DNA of 64,000 bases from Scleromatobacter humisilvae (GCF_023231945.1 NZ_JAJLJH010000003.1:248001-312000), one strand, 5' to 3'. Shown: positions 52,718-60,973, counted from the stretch's first letter. The notes: a model not told the origin generated them from the sequence alone. Translations and numbers: made by a program.

Positions 52718-54034
52718 TCAGGCGCCGGCGCGGCGCTGCGAGAGGAACTGCTTGAACGCCAGCGCCGAGTCCTTGGGCGTGCGCTGCTGCGTCGCGTAGT
52801 CCACGTGCACGAGGCCGAAGCGCTTCTCGTAGCCGTAGCTCCATTCGAAGTTGTCCATCAGCGACCACGCGAAGTAGCCGCGGACGTCGACGCCCCGGCG
52901 CATCGCCTCGTCGACCGCCGCGAGGTGGCTGTTGAAGTAGCGCGCGCGCTGCGCATCATGCACGCGTCCGCCCTCGACGGCGTCGTCGCTGGCCATCCCG
53001 TTCTCCGTGATGTAGACCGGTGGCAGCTGCGGATAGCGCTGCTTGAACTCCAGCAGCAGGTCGCGCAGGCCGTCGGGGAAGACCTCCCAGCCCATCTGCG
53101 TGCGCTCGACGCCGGGCAGCGGCTGCACGACGAAGCCGTGGCCACCGTCGCTGGCGATCACCTGGCGGAAGTAGTAGTTGATGCCGACGAAGTCGAGCGG
53201 CACGCCGATGGCGGCCATGTCGCCGTCGCGGATCGGCGCCCCGGCCTGCGGCCACAGCTCGCGCAGCGGCGCCGGGTAGCGGCCCAGGAACAGCGGATCG
53301 AGCGGCCAGTGGTTGGACGCGGCGGCTGCGCGCTCGGTGGCGACGAGGTCGGCCTGCGACTCGCTCGCGGGCGTCACCTGGCACACGTTGGCGACGAGGC
53401 CCACCGGCGCGTCGTCGTTGGCGCGCAGCGCGCTGGTGCCCAGGCCATGGCCCAGCAGCAGGTGATGCATGGCCTCGACGCCGTAGCGCGCGTCGGTCAG
53501 GCCCGGCGCGTGGCGGCCCTCGGTGTGGCCGATGTAGGCCGAGCAGTAGGGCTCGTTGAGCGTCATCCAGCCGGCCATGCGGCCCTTGAAGAGGCGGCCC
53601 ATCTGCTCGGCGTAGTCGGCGAAGCGACAGGCCGTGTCGCGATTGAGCCAGCCGCCGCGATCCTGCAGGTGCTGCGGCAGGTCCCAGTGATACAGCGTGG
53701 CCCACGCGCTGATGCCGTGGGCGTCGAGCTGGTCGAGCAGGCGCTTGTAGAAGTCCACGCCGCGCTCGTTGATGCGGCCGTCGGCATCCATCACGCGCGG
53801 CCAGGCGATGGAGAAGCGGTAGGCGTCGAAGCCGAGGTCGGCCAGCAGCGCGACGTCCTGCGCGTAGCGGTGGTAGTGGTCGCAGGCGACATCGCCCGAG
53901 TCGCCCTGGTGCGTCTTGCCGGGGGTGTGCGAGAAGGTGTCCCAGATCGACGGCACGCGGCCGTCCTCGTGCGCCGCGCCCTCGATCTGGTACGACGCGG
54001 TGGCCGCGCCGAACACGAAGCCGGGCCGGCGCAT
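52718..54034 (-). CDS. GH1-family beta-glucosidase
   Basis: Retaining glycoside hydrolase family 1 enzyme. The 438-residue barrel has the acid/base E161 in TLNEPY and the nucleophile E344 in ITENGM. N-terminal FVFGAATASYQIEGA and C-terminal YFAWSLMDNFEWSYGYEKRFGLVHVDY complete the signature. There is no signal peptide, so it acts in the cytoplasm on imported glucosides. The start at 54034 fits the family N-terminus; an in-frame start at 54118 would overlap the LacI-type operator. It is the first gene of the operon. Confidence 0.93.
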   Translation of the reverse strand: MRRPGFVFGAATASYQIEGAAHEDGRVPSIWDTFSHTPGKTHQGDSGDVACDHYHRYAQDVALLADLGFDAYRFSIAWPRVMDADGRINERGVDFYKRLLDQLDAHGISAWATLYHWDLPQHLQDRGGWLNRDTACRFADYAEQMGRLFKGRMAGWMTLNEPYCSAYIGHTEGRHAPGLTDARYGVEAMHHLLLGHGLGTSALRANDDAPVGLVANVCQVTPASESQADLVATERAAAASNHWPLDPLFLGRYPAPLRELWPQAGAPIRDGDMAAIGVPLDFVGINYYFRQVIASDGGHGFVVQPLPGVERTQMGWEVFPDGLRDLLLEFKQRYPQLPPVYITENGMASDDAVEGGRVHDAQRARYFNSHLAAVDEAMRRGVDVRGYFAWSLMDNFEWSYGYEKRFGLVHVDYATQQRTPKDSALAFKQFLSQRRAGA

Positions 54035-54101
54035 GGCGGAGCCGGCCGGCGGGGAAATGGGAGGGATGGCGTTGTTCAAGACGTACCTGGATCGGAACGA
54101 G

Positions 54102-54119
54102 CGTGGAACCGATTCCACG
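54102..54119. promoter_or_regulatory. LacI-type operator upstream of the GH1/ABC operon
   Basis: CGTGGAATCGGTTCCACG (minus strand) has 7-bp arms and a central CG pair, the usual form of LacI-family operators. It lies 68 bases before the GH1 start and about 140 bases before the divergent aldo/keto reductase gene, so the LacI-type protein at 47401 could control one or both. Confidence 0.65.
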
Positions 54120-54258
54120 TGGCGCGATTCTGGCTGCGGAGGCAGGGCCTCGTATCAGTGGAAACACCGACGCCCCGGCGCATGACCCCGCCGCCCCGCA
54201 TGTCTTTGGGCGCGCACCTATGCTGCACGCCGAGTCCATCCCCGACGGAGCAGCTTCC

Positions 54259-55302
54259 ATGCGCAACCATCCTCTCGGCCGCACCGGCCTGTTCGTGTCC
54301 GAACTGTGCCTGGGCACGATGACCTTCGGCGGCACCGACGGCATCTGGGGCAAGATCGGCGACCTCGGCCAGGCCGACGCCGATCGCCTGGTGGGCCAGG
54401 CGATCGACGCCGGCATCAACTTCATCGACACCGCCGACGTCTACTCGGGCGGCGTCTCCGAGACCATCACCGGCCAGGCGCTGAAGAACCTGAAGATCCC
54501 GCGCGAGAGCGTGGTCGTCGCGACCAAGGTGTTCGGCGAGACCAGCCCCGGCGCGAACGGCCGCGGCGCCTCGCGCGGCCACATCCTGGACGGCGTCAAG
54601 GCCAGCCTGAAGCGGCTGCAGCTCGATCACATCGACCTTTACCAGATCCACGGCTTCGACCCGGCCACGCCGATCGAGGAGACCGTGCGCGCGCTCGACC
54701 AGCTGGTGCGCCACGGCCACGTGCGCTACGTGGGCGTGTCGAACTGGGCGGCGTGGCAGATCGTCAAGGCGCTGGGCGTCGCGGAGCGGCTGGGCCTGTC
54801 GCGCTTCGAGTCGCTTCAGGCGTACTACACCGTGGCCGGACGCGACCTCGAGCGCGAGATCGTGCCGATGTTGAAGAGCGAGGGCCTGGGCCTGATGGTC
54901 TGGAGCCCGCTCGCGGGCGGCCTGCTGAGCGGCAAGTACCGGACCGGCGCGAACGCCGAGGCCGGCAGCCGGCGCCAGAGCTTCGACTTCCCGCCGGTCG
55001 ACCGCGCGCGCGCCGACGTCGTCATCGATGCGATGCGGCCCATCGCCGAGGCCCGGGGCGTGTCGGTCGCGCAGGTCGCGCTCGCCTGGCTGCTGCACCA
55101 GCCGCAGGTCACCAGCGTGATCGTGGGGGCCAAGCGGCCCGACCAGCTGGCCGACAACATCGCGGCGACGAACGTCACGCTGGGGGCCGACGAGTTGAAG
55201 GCGCTGGGCGACGCCAGCGCGCTGCCGGCCGAATATCCCGGCTGGATGTTCGAGCGCCAGGGCGAGATCCGGCGCAGGCAGCTCGCCGACTCGGGGCGCT
55301 GA
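54259..55302 (+). CDS. Aldo/keto reductase
   Basis: A 347-residue NADPH-dependent oxidoreductase with the AKR barrel. The tetrad region is seen in [15 protein letters not shown] (Asp, Tyr), VVVATKV (Lys) and YQIHGFD (His). [10 protein letters not shown]-like [17 protein letters not shown] is the NADP-binding C-terminal motif. It resembles the YajO/Tas group that acts on aldehydes and sugars. GGAG lies nine bases before the ATG at 54259. It is divergent from the beta-glucoside operon across the LacI-type operator. Confidence 0.9.
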   Translation: MRNHPLGRTGLFVSELCLGTMTFGGTDGIWGKIGDLGQADADRLVGQAIDAGINFIDTADVYSGGVSETITGQALKNLKIPRESVVVATKVFGETSPGANGRGASRGHILDGVKASLKRLQLDHIDLYQIHGFDPATPIEETVRALDQLVRHGHVRYVGVSNWAAWQIVKALGVAERLGLSRFESLQAYYTVAGRDLEREIVPMLKSEGLGLMVWSPLAGGLLSGKYRTGANAEAGSRRQSFDFPPVDRARADVVIDAMRPIAEARGVSVAQVALAWLLHQPQVTSVIVGAKRPDQLADNIAATNVTLGADELKALGDASALPAEYPGWMFERQGEIRRRQLADSGR

Positions 55303-55505
55303 GCGCGACAGCGGCTGCTCGACCGGCCAGCATTGGTTACTCTTTTTTCGTCACGAAAACCCAATGCCGCGCAGGTCGTGCGCGATCATGGCCGCCCGAA
55401 TCGAAAAGCGATGCCGCGTCCCGCGAACGTGGCCGAGAGAACCGTGACGAGATCCCTGCTGCCCAGCCCGGCCATTGCCCTCCGACGCCGAAGGGGAGGG
55501 TGCGC

Positions 55506-55571
55506 ATGAGCGCCGCCCGGCCGCCTGAAGGCCCTCGCCTCGCAGCCGCCAGGCCGAGAGCCGCGTCATGA
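55506..55571 (+). CDS. Mini-ORF, third copy of the MSAARPP leader, overlapping the DoxX-like gene
   Basis: Twenty-one codons beginning MSAARPPEGPRLAAA, with GGGGAGGG before the ATG and a stop that overlaps the next gene start (ATGA at 55568-55571). The first ~26 bases match the start of the 62-bp repeats at 50378-50502; the hairpin is kept with one mismatch (GAGCGCC/GGCCCTC). The copy is on the opposite strand, 5 kb away. Confidence 0.4.
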   Translation: MSAARPPEGPRLAAARPRAAS

Positions 55572-56008
55572 GCACGGACTACCTGCCCTTCGTCTCGGCC
55601 GAATCGTCGCAGCCCGTCAAGCGCGGTGGACGCTGGCAGCGCGCCGCGATGTGGTTCGTGTTCTGCTGGTTCTTCTTCGGCGGCATCGCGCACTTCGCGC
55701 TGACCGACCTCGAGGCCCGCATCGTGCCGCCGCAGATCCCCGATCCGGTCGACGTCGTGCTCGCCACCGGCGTCCTCGAGCTCGTGGGCGCGTTCGGCCT
55801 GCTGCTGCCGTGGACGCGCCGCGCCGCCGGCTGGGGCCTCGTCCTGCTGACGCTCGCGGTGACGCCGGCCAACATCTACATGCTTCGCATCCACGACCAG
55901 TTCGACATCCCCGTCTGGCTGCTGTGGCTGCGGCTGCCGCTGCAGGTCGTGCTGCTCTGGCTGATCGTCTGGGGCAGCCGCTGGAAGGTGCAGCGAAGCC
56001 TCTATTGA
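55568..56008 (+). CDS. DoxX-like small membrane protein
   Basis: A 146-residue integral membrane protein with four hydrophobic segments (AMWFVFCWFFFGGIAHFAL; VDVVLATGVLELVGAFGLLLPW; AAGWGLVLLTLAVTPANIYML; VWLLWLRLPLQVVLLWLIVWGSRW; each quoted piece up to about 20 residues). The order, with GIAHF early and the TPANIYML stretch, fits DoxX-family proteins. The function is unknown. The start at 55568 overlaps the stop of the mini-ORF. The 264-base leader from 55303 has an AT-richer segment near 55336-55365 that could hold the promoter. Confidence 0.75.
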   Translation: MSTDYLPFVSAESSQPVKRGGRWQRAAMWFVFCWFFFGGIAHFALTDLEARIVPPQIPDPVDVVLATGVLELVGAFGLLLPWTRRAAGWGLVLLTLAVTPANIYMLRIHDQFDIPVWLLWLRLPLQVVLLWLIVWGSRWKVQRSLY

Positions 56009-56027
56009 GCGGACGCCAGACGCAGGA

Positions 56028-56045
56028 AAGGCGCCGAGGCGCCTT
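56028..56045. terminator. Weak bidirectional terminator-like hairpin
   Basis: AAGGCGCC-GA-GGCGCCTT lies between the convergent DoxX-like gene and the gene ending at 56081. The T-run is only two or three bases on each side, so efficiency is doubtful. Confidence 0.4.
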
Positions 56046-56064
56046 CTGGAAGATCCGGTCGCGC

Positions 56065-56074
56065 GCGTGACGCG
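56065..56074. repeat. CG-rich dispersed motif, copy 5
   Basis: GCGTGACGCG in the context GCGCGCGTGACGCGCGAG lies six bases before the end (stop side) of the gene at 56081-56731, in the convergent spacer. Confidence 0.4.
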
Positions 56075-56080
56075 CGAGGC

Positions 56081-56731
56081 TCAGGTCAGCTCGTTGAGCA
56101 CCTTGCCGCCCTGCTTGACGATGTAGGTGCCGTAGTTGGCGGCCGTGCTGGCGACGCTGCCGATGCCCGACAGCACCGCGCGGGCGCCCGTGCCCACGTC
56201 GGTCGCCGCGGTGCCGAGGTCGGTCACCGCGACTTCGGCGTCGGTGCCCAGCGTGGTGGCCAGGTTGGTCGCCGCGTTGGCGCCCTGCGTGGCCACGCCC
56301 CAGACGTCGCCCATCGCGTTCTCGACGTGGACGACGCCGTGGCCGATCGCCGTGGCGGTGTCCGCCAGGCCTTCGCCGACGCCCTTGACGCCGTCGACCG
56401 CCGCGTTGCCCAGCCCCTTGGCGATGTCCACGACGCCGGTGCCGATCGCCTTGACCGAGTAATAGGCCGCCTCGCCGATGTCCTCGACGCCGGTCAGCAC
56501 CGCCTTGCCGAGGAACTCGCCGGTGGCCGCCAGCGCGTGCAGCGCCTCCTGGCCGATCGTCACCTCGGTGCCATGCTTGCCCGTGCCCGTGCCGGAGCCG
56601 GACGCCTTCGTCTCCGCGGCCCTGGGCACGGCGATCTTCTTCTCAGGCTGGCTGGCGGCCTTGGCCTTGCCTTTCGACACGGGGGTGGCGAAAGGGGCCT
56701 GCGCGCCACCCGAAGAGTGGACTTGGGTCAT
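56081..56731 (-). CDS. Ala/Gly/Val-rich amphipathic protein (related to 43416-43883)
   Basis: I do not recognise the family. The 216-residue product has a short basic, Pro/Lys-containing N-terminal region (residues 1-65) without a signal peptide. It then has about 150 residues of short alternating segments (VVDIAKGLGNAAVDGVKGVG, GLADTATAIGHGVVHVENAM, LGTAATDVGTGARAVLSGIG) suited to amphipathic helices. Cys is absent. The plan and several segments match the 155-residue protein at 43416. The gene shares a 13-base box and -10 element with it. It lies divergent from dps; a stress or stationary-phase role is possible. Confidence 0.62.
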   Translation of the reverse strand: MTQVHSSGGAQAPFATPVSKGKAKAASQPEKKIAVPRAAETKASGSGTGTGKHGTEVTIGQEALHALAATGEFLGKAVLTGVEDIGEAAYYSVKAIGTGVVDIAKGLGNAAVDGVKGVGEGLADTATAIGHGVVHVENAMGDVWGVATQGANAATNLATTLGTDAEVAVTDLGTAATDVGTGARAVLSGIGSVASTAANYGTYIVKQGGKVLNELT

Positions 56732-56757
56732 GGTGAGACTCCGGTTTCGATGCCTGA

Positions 56758-56801
56758 ATACTATTTGCTCGAGCGTCGGTGGAATCCCCGATGAGCGCCG
56801 T
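56758..56801 (-). promoter_or_regulatory. Shared upstream box plus -10-like element, copy B
   Basis: Minus strand: ACGGCGCTCATCG (56789-56801), 25 bases, then TAGTAT (56758-56763), 26 bases before the ATG at 56731. The box and spacing match copy A at 43909-43952. The rest of the 249-base spacer to dps is AT-richer near 56810-56830 and shows nothing else I can name. Confidence 0.6.
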
Positions 56802-56980
56802 AATCCCCCCGCTATATCAACATCGACACAGTCGCGCAAACTCCGGATAAGCGGCCGGGACACGGCCAATTCCTTGCTGTCGAGTCCCCGTCCTACGACA
56901 GGGTGGTTAGCAGACGGGTAATCTCCGGCAGGCCGTCCGCCGGTGCGGCGGCTCGTCCACAAACCCCAGGAGGTGCATCC

Positions 56981-57532
56981 ATGCCCAAGACGCTGTCCCC
57001 CAAGAAGGCCGCCGCCGCCAAGACGCGCCGCGGCGCGCCCATCGCCACGCCCACCGACCTGGGCGCCAAGGCCACGAAGGAACTCTCCGGCGCGCTCAAC
57101 GCCATCCTGGCCGACGTGTTCGCGATCTACCTGAAGACCAAGAACTTCCACTGGCACATGAGCGGGCCGCATTTCCGCGACTACCACCTGCTGCTGGACG
57201 ACCAGGGCGACCAGCTCTACGCGATGACCGACCCGATCGCCGAGCGCGTGCGCAAGGTGGGCGGCACCACGCTGCGTTCCATCGGCCACATCGCGCGGCT
57301 GCAGCGCGTGTCCGACAACGACGCCGAGTTCGTGAGCCCGCTGGACATGCTCGCCGAGCTGCACCAGGACAACATCCAGCTTGCCGCCAGCCTGCGCGCC
57401 GTCCACGAGGTCTGCGACGACAACAAGGACATCGCCACCGCCAGCCTGATCGAGAACTGGATCGACGAGACCGAGCGGCGCGCCTGGTTCCTGTTCGAGG
57501 CGAGCCGGAACGCGGATACCGGCGGGCACTGA
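56981..57532 (+). CDS. dps: Dps-family DNA-binding ferritin
   Basis: Mini-ferritin that oxidises and stores iron and protects DNA. The 183-residue protein has a Lys/Arg-rich N-terminal tail (PKTLSPKKAAAAKTRRG) suited to DNA binding, then the inter-subunit ferroxidase motif KNFHWHMSGPHFRDYHLLLDDQGDQLY. The start at 56981 has AGGAGGT seven bases upstream, a near-perfect Shine-Dalgarno. It is followed 164 bases later by bacterioferritin, so two iron-storage genes are adjacent. The spacer 57533-57696 holds nested CG-rich inverted repeats (GACTCG/CGAGTC) that may end the transcript. Confidence 0.93.
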   Translation: MPKTLSPKKAAAAKTRRGAPIATPTDLGAKATKELSGALNAILADVFAIYLKTKNFHWHMSGPHFRDYHLLLDDQGDQLYAMTDPIAERVRKVGGTTLRSIGHIARLQRVSDNDAEFVSPLDMLAELHQDNIQLAASLRAVHEVCDDNKDIATASLIENWIDETERRAWFLFEASRNADTGGH

Positions 57533-57696
57533 AAGCGGCAGTCCCTGCGAGTCGCTCGCGTTCACCGCGGGACTCGCTCTCGTCCGCGCGCGCGAGCGAA
57601 AACGAGTCGCGAAAGAGGGCGCGCGAAGGGGGTCGCGCGCGCCGATCGCGCTAGGATGGGCGCCATCCGACGAACACTTAAAACGAGGAGTTCCCC

Positions 57697-58173
57697 ATGA
57701 AAGGCGACCCCCAGGTCATCACGCACCTCCAGGCCCAGCTGAAGAACGAACTGACGGCCATCAACCAGTACTTCGTCCACTACCGGATGTACAAGCACTG
57801 GGGCTTCGACAAGTTCGCGAAGAAGGAATACGACGAGTCGATCGGCGAGATGAAGCACGCCGACCGCCTCATGGACCGCATCTTCATGCTGGACGGCCTG
57901 CCCAACCTGCAGGATCTCGGCAAGCTGCTGATCGGCGAGAACCTGCTCGAGTGCATGAACTGCGACCTGAAGCTGGAATACGCGGCCCAGGCCACCATCA
58001 AGGACGGCATCGCCTACTGCGAGACCGCCCGGGACTACGTCTCGCGCGACCTGCTGCAGAAGATCCTCGACGACACGGAGGAGCACATCGACTTCCTCGA
58101 GACCCAGCTCGACGTCGCCGGCAAGGTCGGCGAGCAGAACTACCTGCAGTCGATGATGGGCGAGGTGAGCTGA
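57697..58173 (+). CDS. bfr: Bacterioferritin
   Basis: Haem-containing 24-mer iron store. The 158-residue protein has the usual length and the ferroxidase residues E18, E51 and H54, with the later helices ATIKDG... EEHIDFLETQL. The haem ligand M52 (IGEMKHAD) is present. GAGGAG lies six bases before the ATG. A small hairpin GGATGG-GCG-CCATCC sits in the leader at 57654-57668. It is followed by a clear terminator and then by bfd, whose product helps to release iron from Bfr. Confidence 0.95.
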   Translation: MKGDPQVITHLQAQLKNELTAINQYFVHYRMYKHWGFDKFAKKEYDESIGEMKHADRLMDRIFMLDGLPNLQDLGKLLIGENLLECMNCDLKLEYAAQATIKDGIAYCETARDYVSRDLLQKILDDTEEHIDFLETQLDVAGKVGEQNYLQSMMGEVS

Positions 58174-58198
58174 GGCCGTCGGCCGCTGCCACCCTGGA

Positions 58199-58224
58199 AA
58201 CGCGCAGCCTGGCTGCGCGTTTTG
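58199..58224 (+). terminator. Rho-independent terminator after bfr
   Basis: ACGCGCAG (58200-58207) and CTGCGCGT (58213-58220) with loop CCTGG, followed by TTTTGCG. It lies about 25 bases after the bfr stop. Confidence 0.8.
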
Positions 58225-58294
58225 CGTTCTGGCTCCGGATCGGATCGCCCGGTCCGGAACTAGCCCGCAAAAGGGCTTTGTTTCGAGTCTTGTG

Positions 58295-58313
58295 AATGCG
58301 AACGATTCGCGTT
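58295..58313. promoter_or_regulatory. Fur-box-like element upstream of bfd
   Basis: AATGCGAACGATTCGCGTT is a 19-base near-palindrome (one mismatch in 8-bp arms) resembling the betaproteobacterial Fur consensus AATGAGAAT-x-ATT. It lies 84 bases upstream of the GTG start of bfd. Iron control of bfd is known in other bacteria. Confidence 0.55.
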
Positions 58314-58397
58314 AGGATTACGACCGTAGTCCCTTCCTGGAACGTCCCGCATGTCGTTGACCGCCGCCAAGACCGCCGCACCGCAGGAGAAGCGCCT

Positions 58398-58649
58398 GTG
58401 ATCGTCTGCGTCTGCCATCGCGTGTCCGACCGCGACATCGAACGCGAAGTGCGCCACGGCTGCGCCTCCTTCGAGGAGCTGCAGGACGAGCTGCGCGTCG
58501 CCACGGCCTGTGGCCGCTGCCACGACTGCGCCCGAGACACCTTCGACGTCGCCCGCGCCTGCCGCCCGACGGCCGCCGAGACGCTGGCAGCCAACGCGGC
58601 CCGCGTGATCCCCATCGCTGCGCTCGCGACGGCGCCGCTGGCCGCCTGA
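58398..58649 (+). CDS. bfd: Bacterioferritin-associated ferredoxin (Bfd)
   Basis: Small [2Fe-2S] protein that passes electrons to Bfr to mobilise stored iron. With a GTG start at 58398 the protein has 83 residues, and its cysteines fall at C4, C6, C38 and C41 (VCVCHRVSD; TACGRCHDC), exactly the Bfd pattern. AGGAG lies nine bases upstream. The C-terminal 25 residues after the BFD domain are Ala-rich. It is next to bfr and dps and preceded by a Fur-like site. Confidence 0.9.
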   Translation: MIVCVCHRVSDRDIEREVRHGCASFEELQDELRVATACGRCHDCARDTFDVARACRPTAAETLAANAARVIPIAALATAPLAA

Positions 58650-58668
58650 ACCCCCGCGGCGCCGGCCT

Positions 58669-59538
58669 TCAGGGCCGCTGCGGCTCCAACTGGCGATAGA
58701 CCTCCGCGGACACCTGCGTCAGGGCCGCACGGTCCGCCGCCGCGGTGATCGCGTAGCGGAACGGGCCGTCCATCCACCAGAACACGTTCACCGGCCCCTC
58801 GCTGACGAAGCGGAAGGCCGTGTCCACGCGCGGCGCGTCGCCGGCGCGCAGGTCGGCGTTGGCCAGGCCGTGCGTCGCGGGGGATGGCTTCTCGTTCGAG
58901 ACATACAGCGTCAGCCGGTGGAAGGCCGCGTCGCGGTACATGAACTGCGCGACCGGCCCGCGGTCGCCGGGCAGCAGCCGGCCGCCTTCCAGCTCGTAGC
59001 CGAGCGATTGCAGGTGCGGCGCCTTCATCGGCGCGCCCATGCGCTTCGAGAGCCACGTGACGAGCTGGTCCTCGTGCGCGCCGTCGACCTCCACCGGCCG
59101 CTTGATCTCCGGCGTGTAGACGGTGTGCGCGATCGCGGCGCGGGCGGCGAAGTCGTTGGCGGCGGCCTGGGCCGCGGCGAGCGGGGCGGCGTCCTGCGCG
59201 CCGCGCAGGGCCCAGCCGGTGCCTCCAGCGGCCAGCGCCAGCACGAGCCCCGCGGCGGCCGCGAGCCCGGCGCGGCGCCAGCCCGCGCCGCCGCGCGCGC
59301 GGCGTCGCAGCGTGGCCGGCACGGCTTCGTCCAGCACCGGATCGAACAGGCCGCGCAGCTCGCGCTTCTGGTACTCCCAGGCGCGCACGCGGGCCGCCTC
59401 GTCCGGCCGGCGCGCGAGCCAGGCCGCGACCTCGGCGCTGCGCTCGGCCGTCAACTGGCGGTCGGCGTAGGCGTGGAGCTCGGCCTCGGTGACGGGGATG
59501 TCCGGGCCCGAAGGCGGGGGCGGGAAGGCATCGGTCAT
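58669..59538 (-). CDS. Anti-sigma factor, membrane-anchored
   Basis: A 289-residue protein with a short cytoplasmic sigma-binding region (VTEAELHAYADRQLTAERSAEVAAWLARRPDEAARV) typical of RsiW-like anti-sigma factors, one membrane helix near residues 92-110 (AGLAAAAGLVLALAAGGTGW), and a periplasmic domain of about 170 residues. The usual zinc ligands HxxxCxxC are missing, since the His is followed by no Cys. Redox control through that motif is therefore unlikely. Its ATG overlaps the sigma gene stop (ATGA), so the two are coupled. Confidence 0.87.
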   Translation of the reverse strand: MTDAFPPPPSGPDIPVTEAELHAYADRQLTAERSAEVAAWLARRPDEAARVRAWEYQKRELRGLFDPVLDEAVPATLRRRARGGAGWRRAGLAAAAGLVLALAAGGTGWALRGAQDAAPLAAAQAAANDFAARAAIAHTVYTPEIKRPVEVDGAHEDQLVTWLSKRMGAPMKAPHLQSLGYELEGGRLLPGDRGPVAQFMYRDAAFHRLTLYVSNEKPSPATHGLANADLRAGDAPRVDTAFRFVSEGPVNVFWWMDGPFRYAITAAADRAALTQVSAEVYRQLEPQRP

Positions 59539-60056
59539 TTGACGACTTTCAGGCGCACGGCGTCGCCGCCGGGCACGGACGGCGCGCCGTCCAGCAAGAG
59601 GCGCAGGCGTTCGCGGCCGCGCGACAGCCGCGACATCACCGTGCCGAGCGGAATGCCCAGCGTGCGCGCGATGTCGGCGTAGGCCATGTCCTCGAGCGCG
59701 ACGAGCAGCAGCACCTCGCGTTGCTCGGGGACGAGGCGGGCGAGGGCGGCCTGCAGGTCCAGCACGGCGAGGCGCTCGCCCTGCGTCGGCGGGGCGGCGC
59801 CTTCGGGCGTGTCCTCGTCCATCGCCACCGTGGCCAGGCGGCCGCGGCGCAGCGCGTCGACGTGCAGGTTGTGCATGATCCCGAACAGCCAGGCCCGCAT
59901 GTCGGCGACGTTGCGCCACAGGCTGGCGCGCGCCCAGGCGCGCTCCAGCGTGTCCTGCACCAGGTCGTCGGCGTCGTCGCGGTTGCCCGCGAGCGCGCGG
60001 GCGTAGCGGCGCAGGCGGGGCACCCAGGCGAGCAGGTCGTCGTCGGGCGTGCGCAT
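59535..60056 (-). CDS. ECF-type RNA polymerase sigma factor
   Basis: A 173-residue sigma-70 family factor with region 2 (YARALAGNRDDADDLVQDTLERAW) and region 4 (LLLVALEDMAYADIARTLGIPLGTVMSRLSRGRERLR) and no region 1 or 3. It directs RNA polymerase to a regulon that cannot be identified from the window. It overlaps the anti-sigma gene and follows a gene of unknown function by two bases. It may be transcribed from above the COG4315-type gene at 60741. Confidence 0.92.
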   Translation of the reverse strand: MRTPDDDLLAWVPRLRRYARALAGNRDDADDLVQDTLERAWARASLWRNVADMRAWLFGIMHNLHVDALRRGRLATVAMDEDTPEGAAPPTQGERLAVLDLQAALARLVPEQREVLLLVALEDMAYADIARTLGIPLGTVMSRLSRGRERLRLLLDGAPSVPGGDAVRLKVVK

Positions 60057-60058
60057 GC

Positions 60059-60358
60059 TCAGGAGCCGCCGTGGTCGAAGAAGCTGTCGGGCCAGGACGA
60101 GGCCGGCCGGCTCGGCTCGCCGGCGGCGGCCGGGGCGGCCTTGCGCTTGAGGCGCGCGGTCAGCAGCGTCTTGATGCGGGCCCGCAGGCGCGCGCGGCGC
60201 ACGCGCGGGGGCGCGGGGCCGTCGGCGTGGAACAGCGGCATCTGCGCCGTATCGGCGGCGGGCTGCGGCGCGGGCTCGGCGCTGGCCTCGTCGGCGGCCC
60301 ATGACGGCGCCGCGCCGGTCGATCCGGCGGGATCGTCAGGACGCGACGCGCGCGGCAT
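60059..60358 (-). CDS. Small basic protein of unknown function in the sigma operon
   Basis: I do not recognise it. The 99-residue product has no signal peptide. It has a Pro/Ala/Glu-rich front and a strongly basic middle (RVRRARLRARIKTLLTARLKRK) followed by a short acidic/aromatic end (WPDSFFDHGG). It could be a cytoplasmic regulator or a membrane-surface-associated peptide. It sits 11 bases after the COG4315-type gene and two bases before the sigma gene. Coding is supported mainly by the tight operon spacing. Confidence 0.55.
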   Translation of the reverse strand: MPRASRPDDPAGSTGAAPSWAADEASAEPAPQPAADTAQMPLFHADGPAPPRVRRARLRARIKTLLTARLKRKAAPAAAGEPSRPASSWPDSFFDHGGS

Positions 60359-60369
60359 GGCCGTCGGAA

Positions 60370-60741
60370 TCAGGGCTTGACCACGTGCCAGACGTCCTTG
60401 AACTTGTCGCCGCTCATGTCGCCGGCCTTGGCGTCCTTCGAGTACGTGTAGAGCGGCCAGCCCTTGTACGCCCACTGCTTGCTGCCGTCGTCGCGGGTGA
60501 CGACGGACCAGTCGCCCATGGCCATGTCCGACGCCTGCGCGGCGACGGGCGGCCACAACTGGGCACAGGGGCCGTTGCAGACGCTCTTGCTGCTGCCGGC
60601 GGCGTCCTTGTCGAAGGTGTAGACGGTGGCGCCGGACGGCGTGGCCAGCACGCCGTTCATCGGGGCGGCGGGCGCGCCGGCGGCCAGGGCCGCGCAGGCG
60701 AACAGCGCGGCCGCCAGGGCGGCGAGCGAAGTCTTGAACAT
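60370..60741 (-). CDS. Secreted COG4315-type repeat protein
   Basis: A 123-residue exported protein with signal peptide (FKTSLAALAAALFACAALAAGA) and the duplicated motif of the COG4315 family (GATVYTFDKDAAGSSKSVCNGPCAQLWPP; WAYKGWPLYTYSKDAKAGDMSGD). Two cysteines in the first motif (C-x3-C) may form a disulphide. The function of the family is unknown. In other bacteria these genes often lie beside ECF sigma/anti-sigma pairs, as here. GAGGAG lies five bases before the ATG at 60741. Confidence 0.85.
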   Translation of the reverse strand: MFKTSLAALAAALFACAALAAGAPAAPMNGVLATPSGATVYTFDKDAAGSSKSVCNGPCAQLWPPVAAQASDMAMGDWSVVTRDDGSKQWAYKGWPLYTYSKDAKAGDMSGDKFKDVWHVVKP

Positions 60742-60973
60742 GGGATCTCCTCGTTGGATCTGCACCGCGACAGGCGCTGCATGCCGGGGTGGACGCAAGC
60801 TTGCACCCGTTTATTCCCGCCGGCCCGAAATTTTCCCGCGGCGGCGCGACACACGCGTGTCAGGCCGGCGTCGGCCGCCTCACTTATGCTTGCATGTCGA
60901 GACCGCCGCGTCACGGCGATCCGACCACGACAATCGCCGCCACCCCGGTGGACGGCGCATGGAGACACGACGC

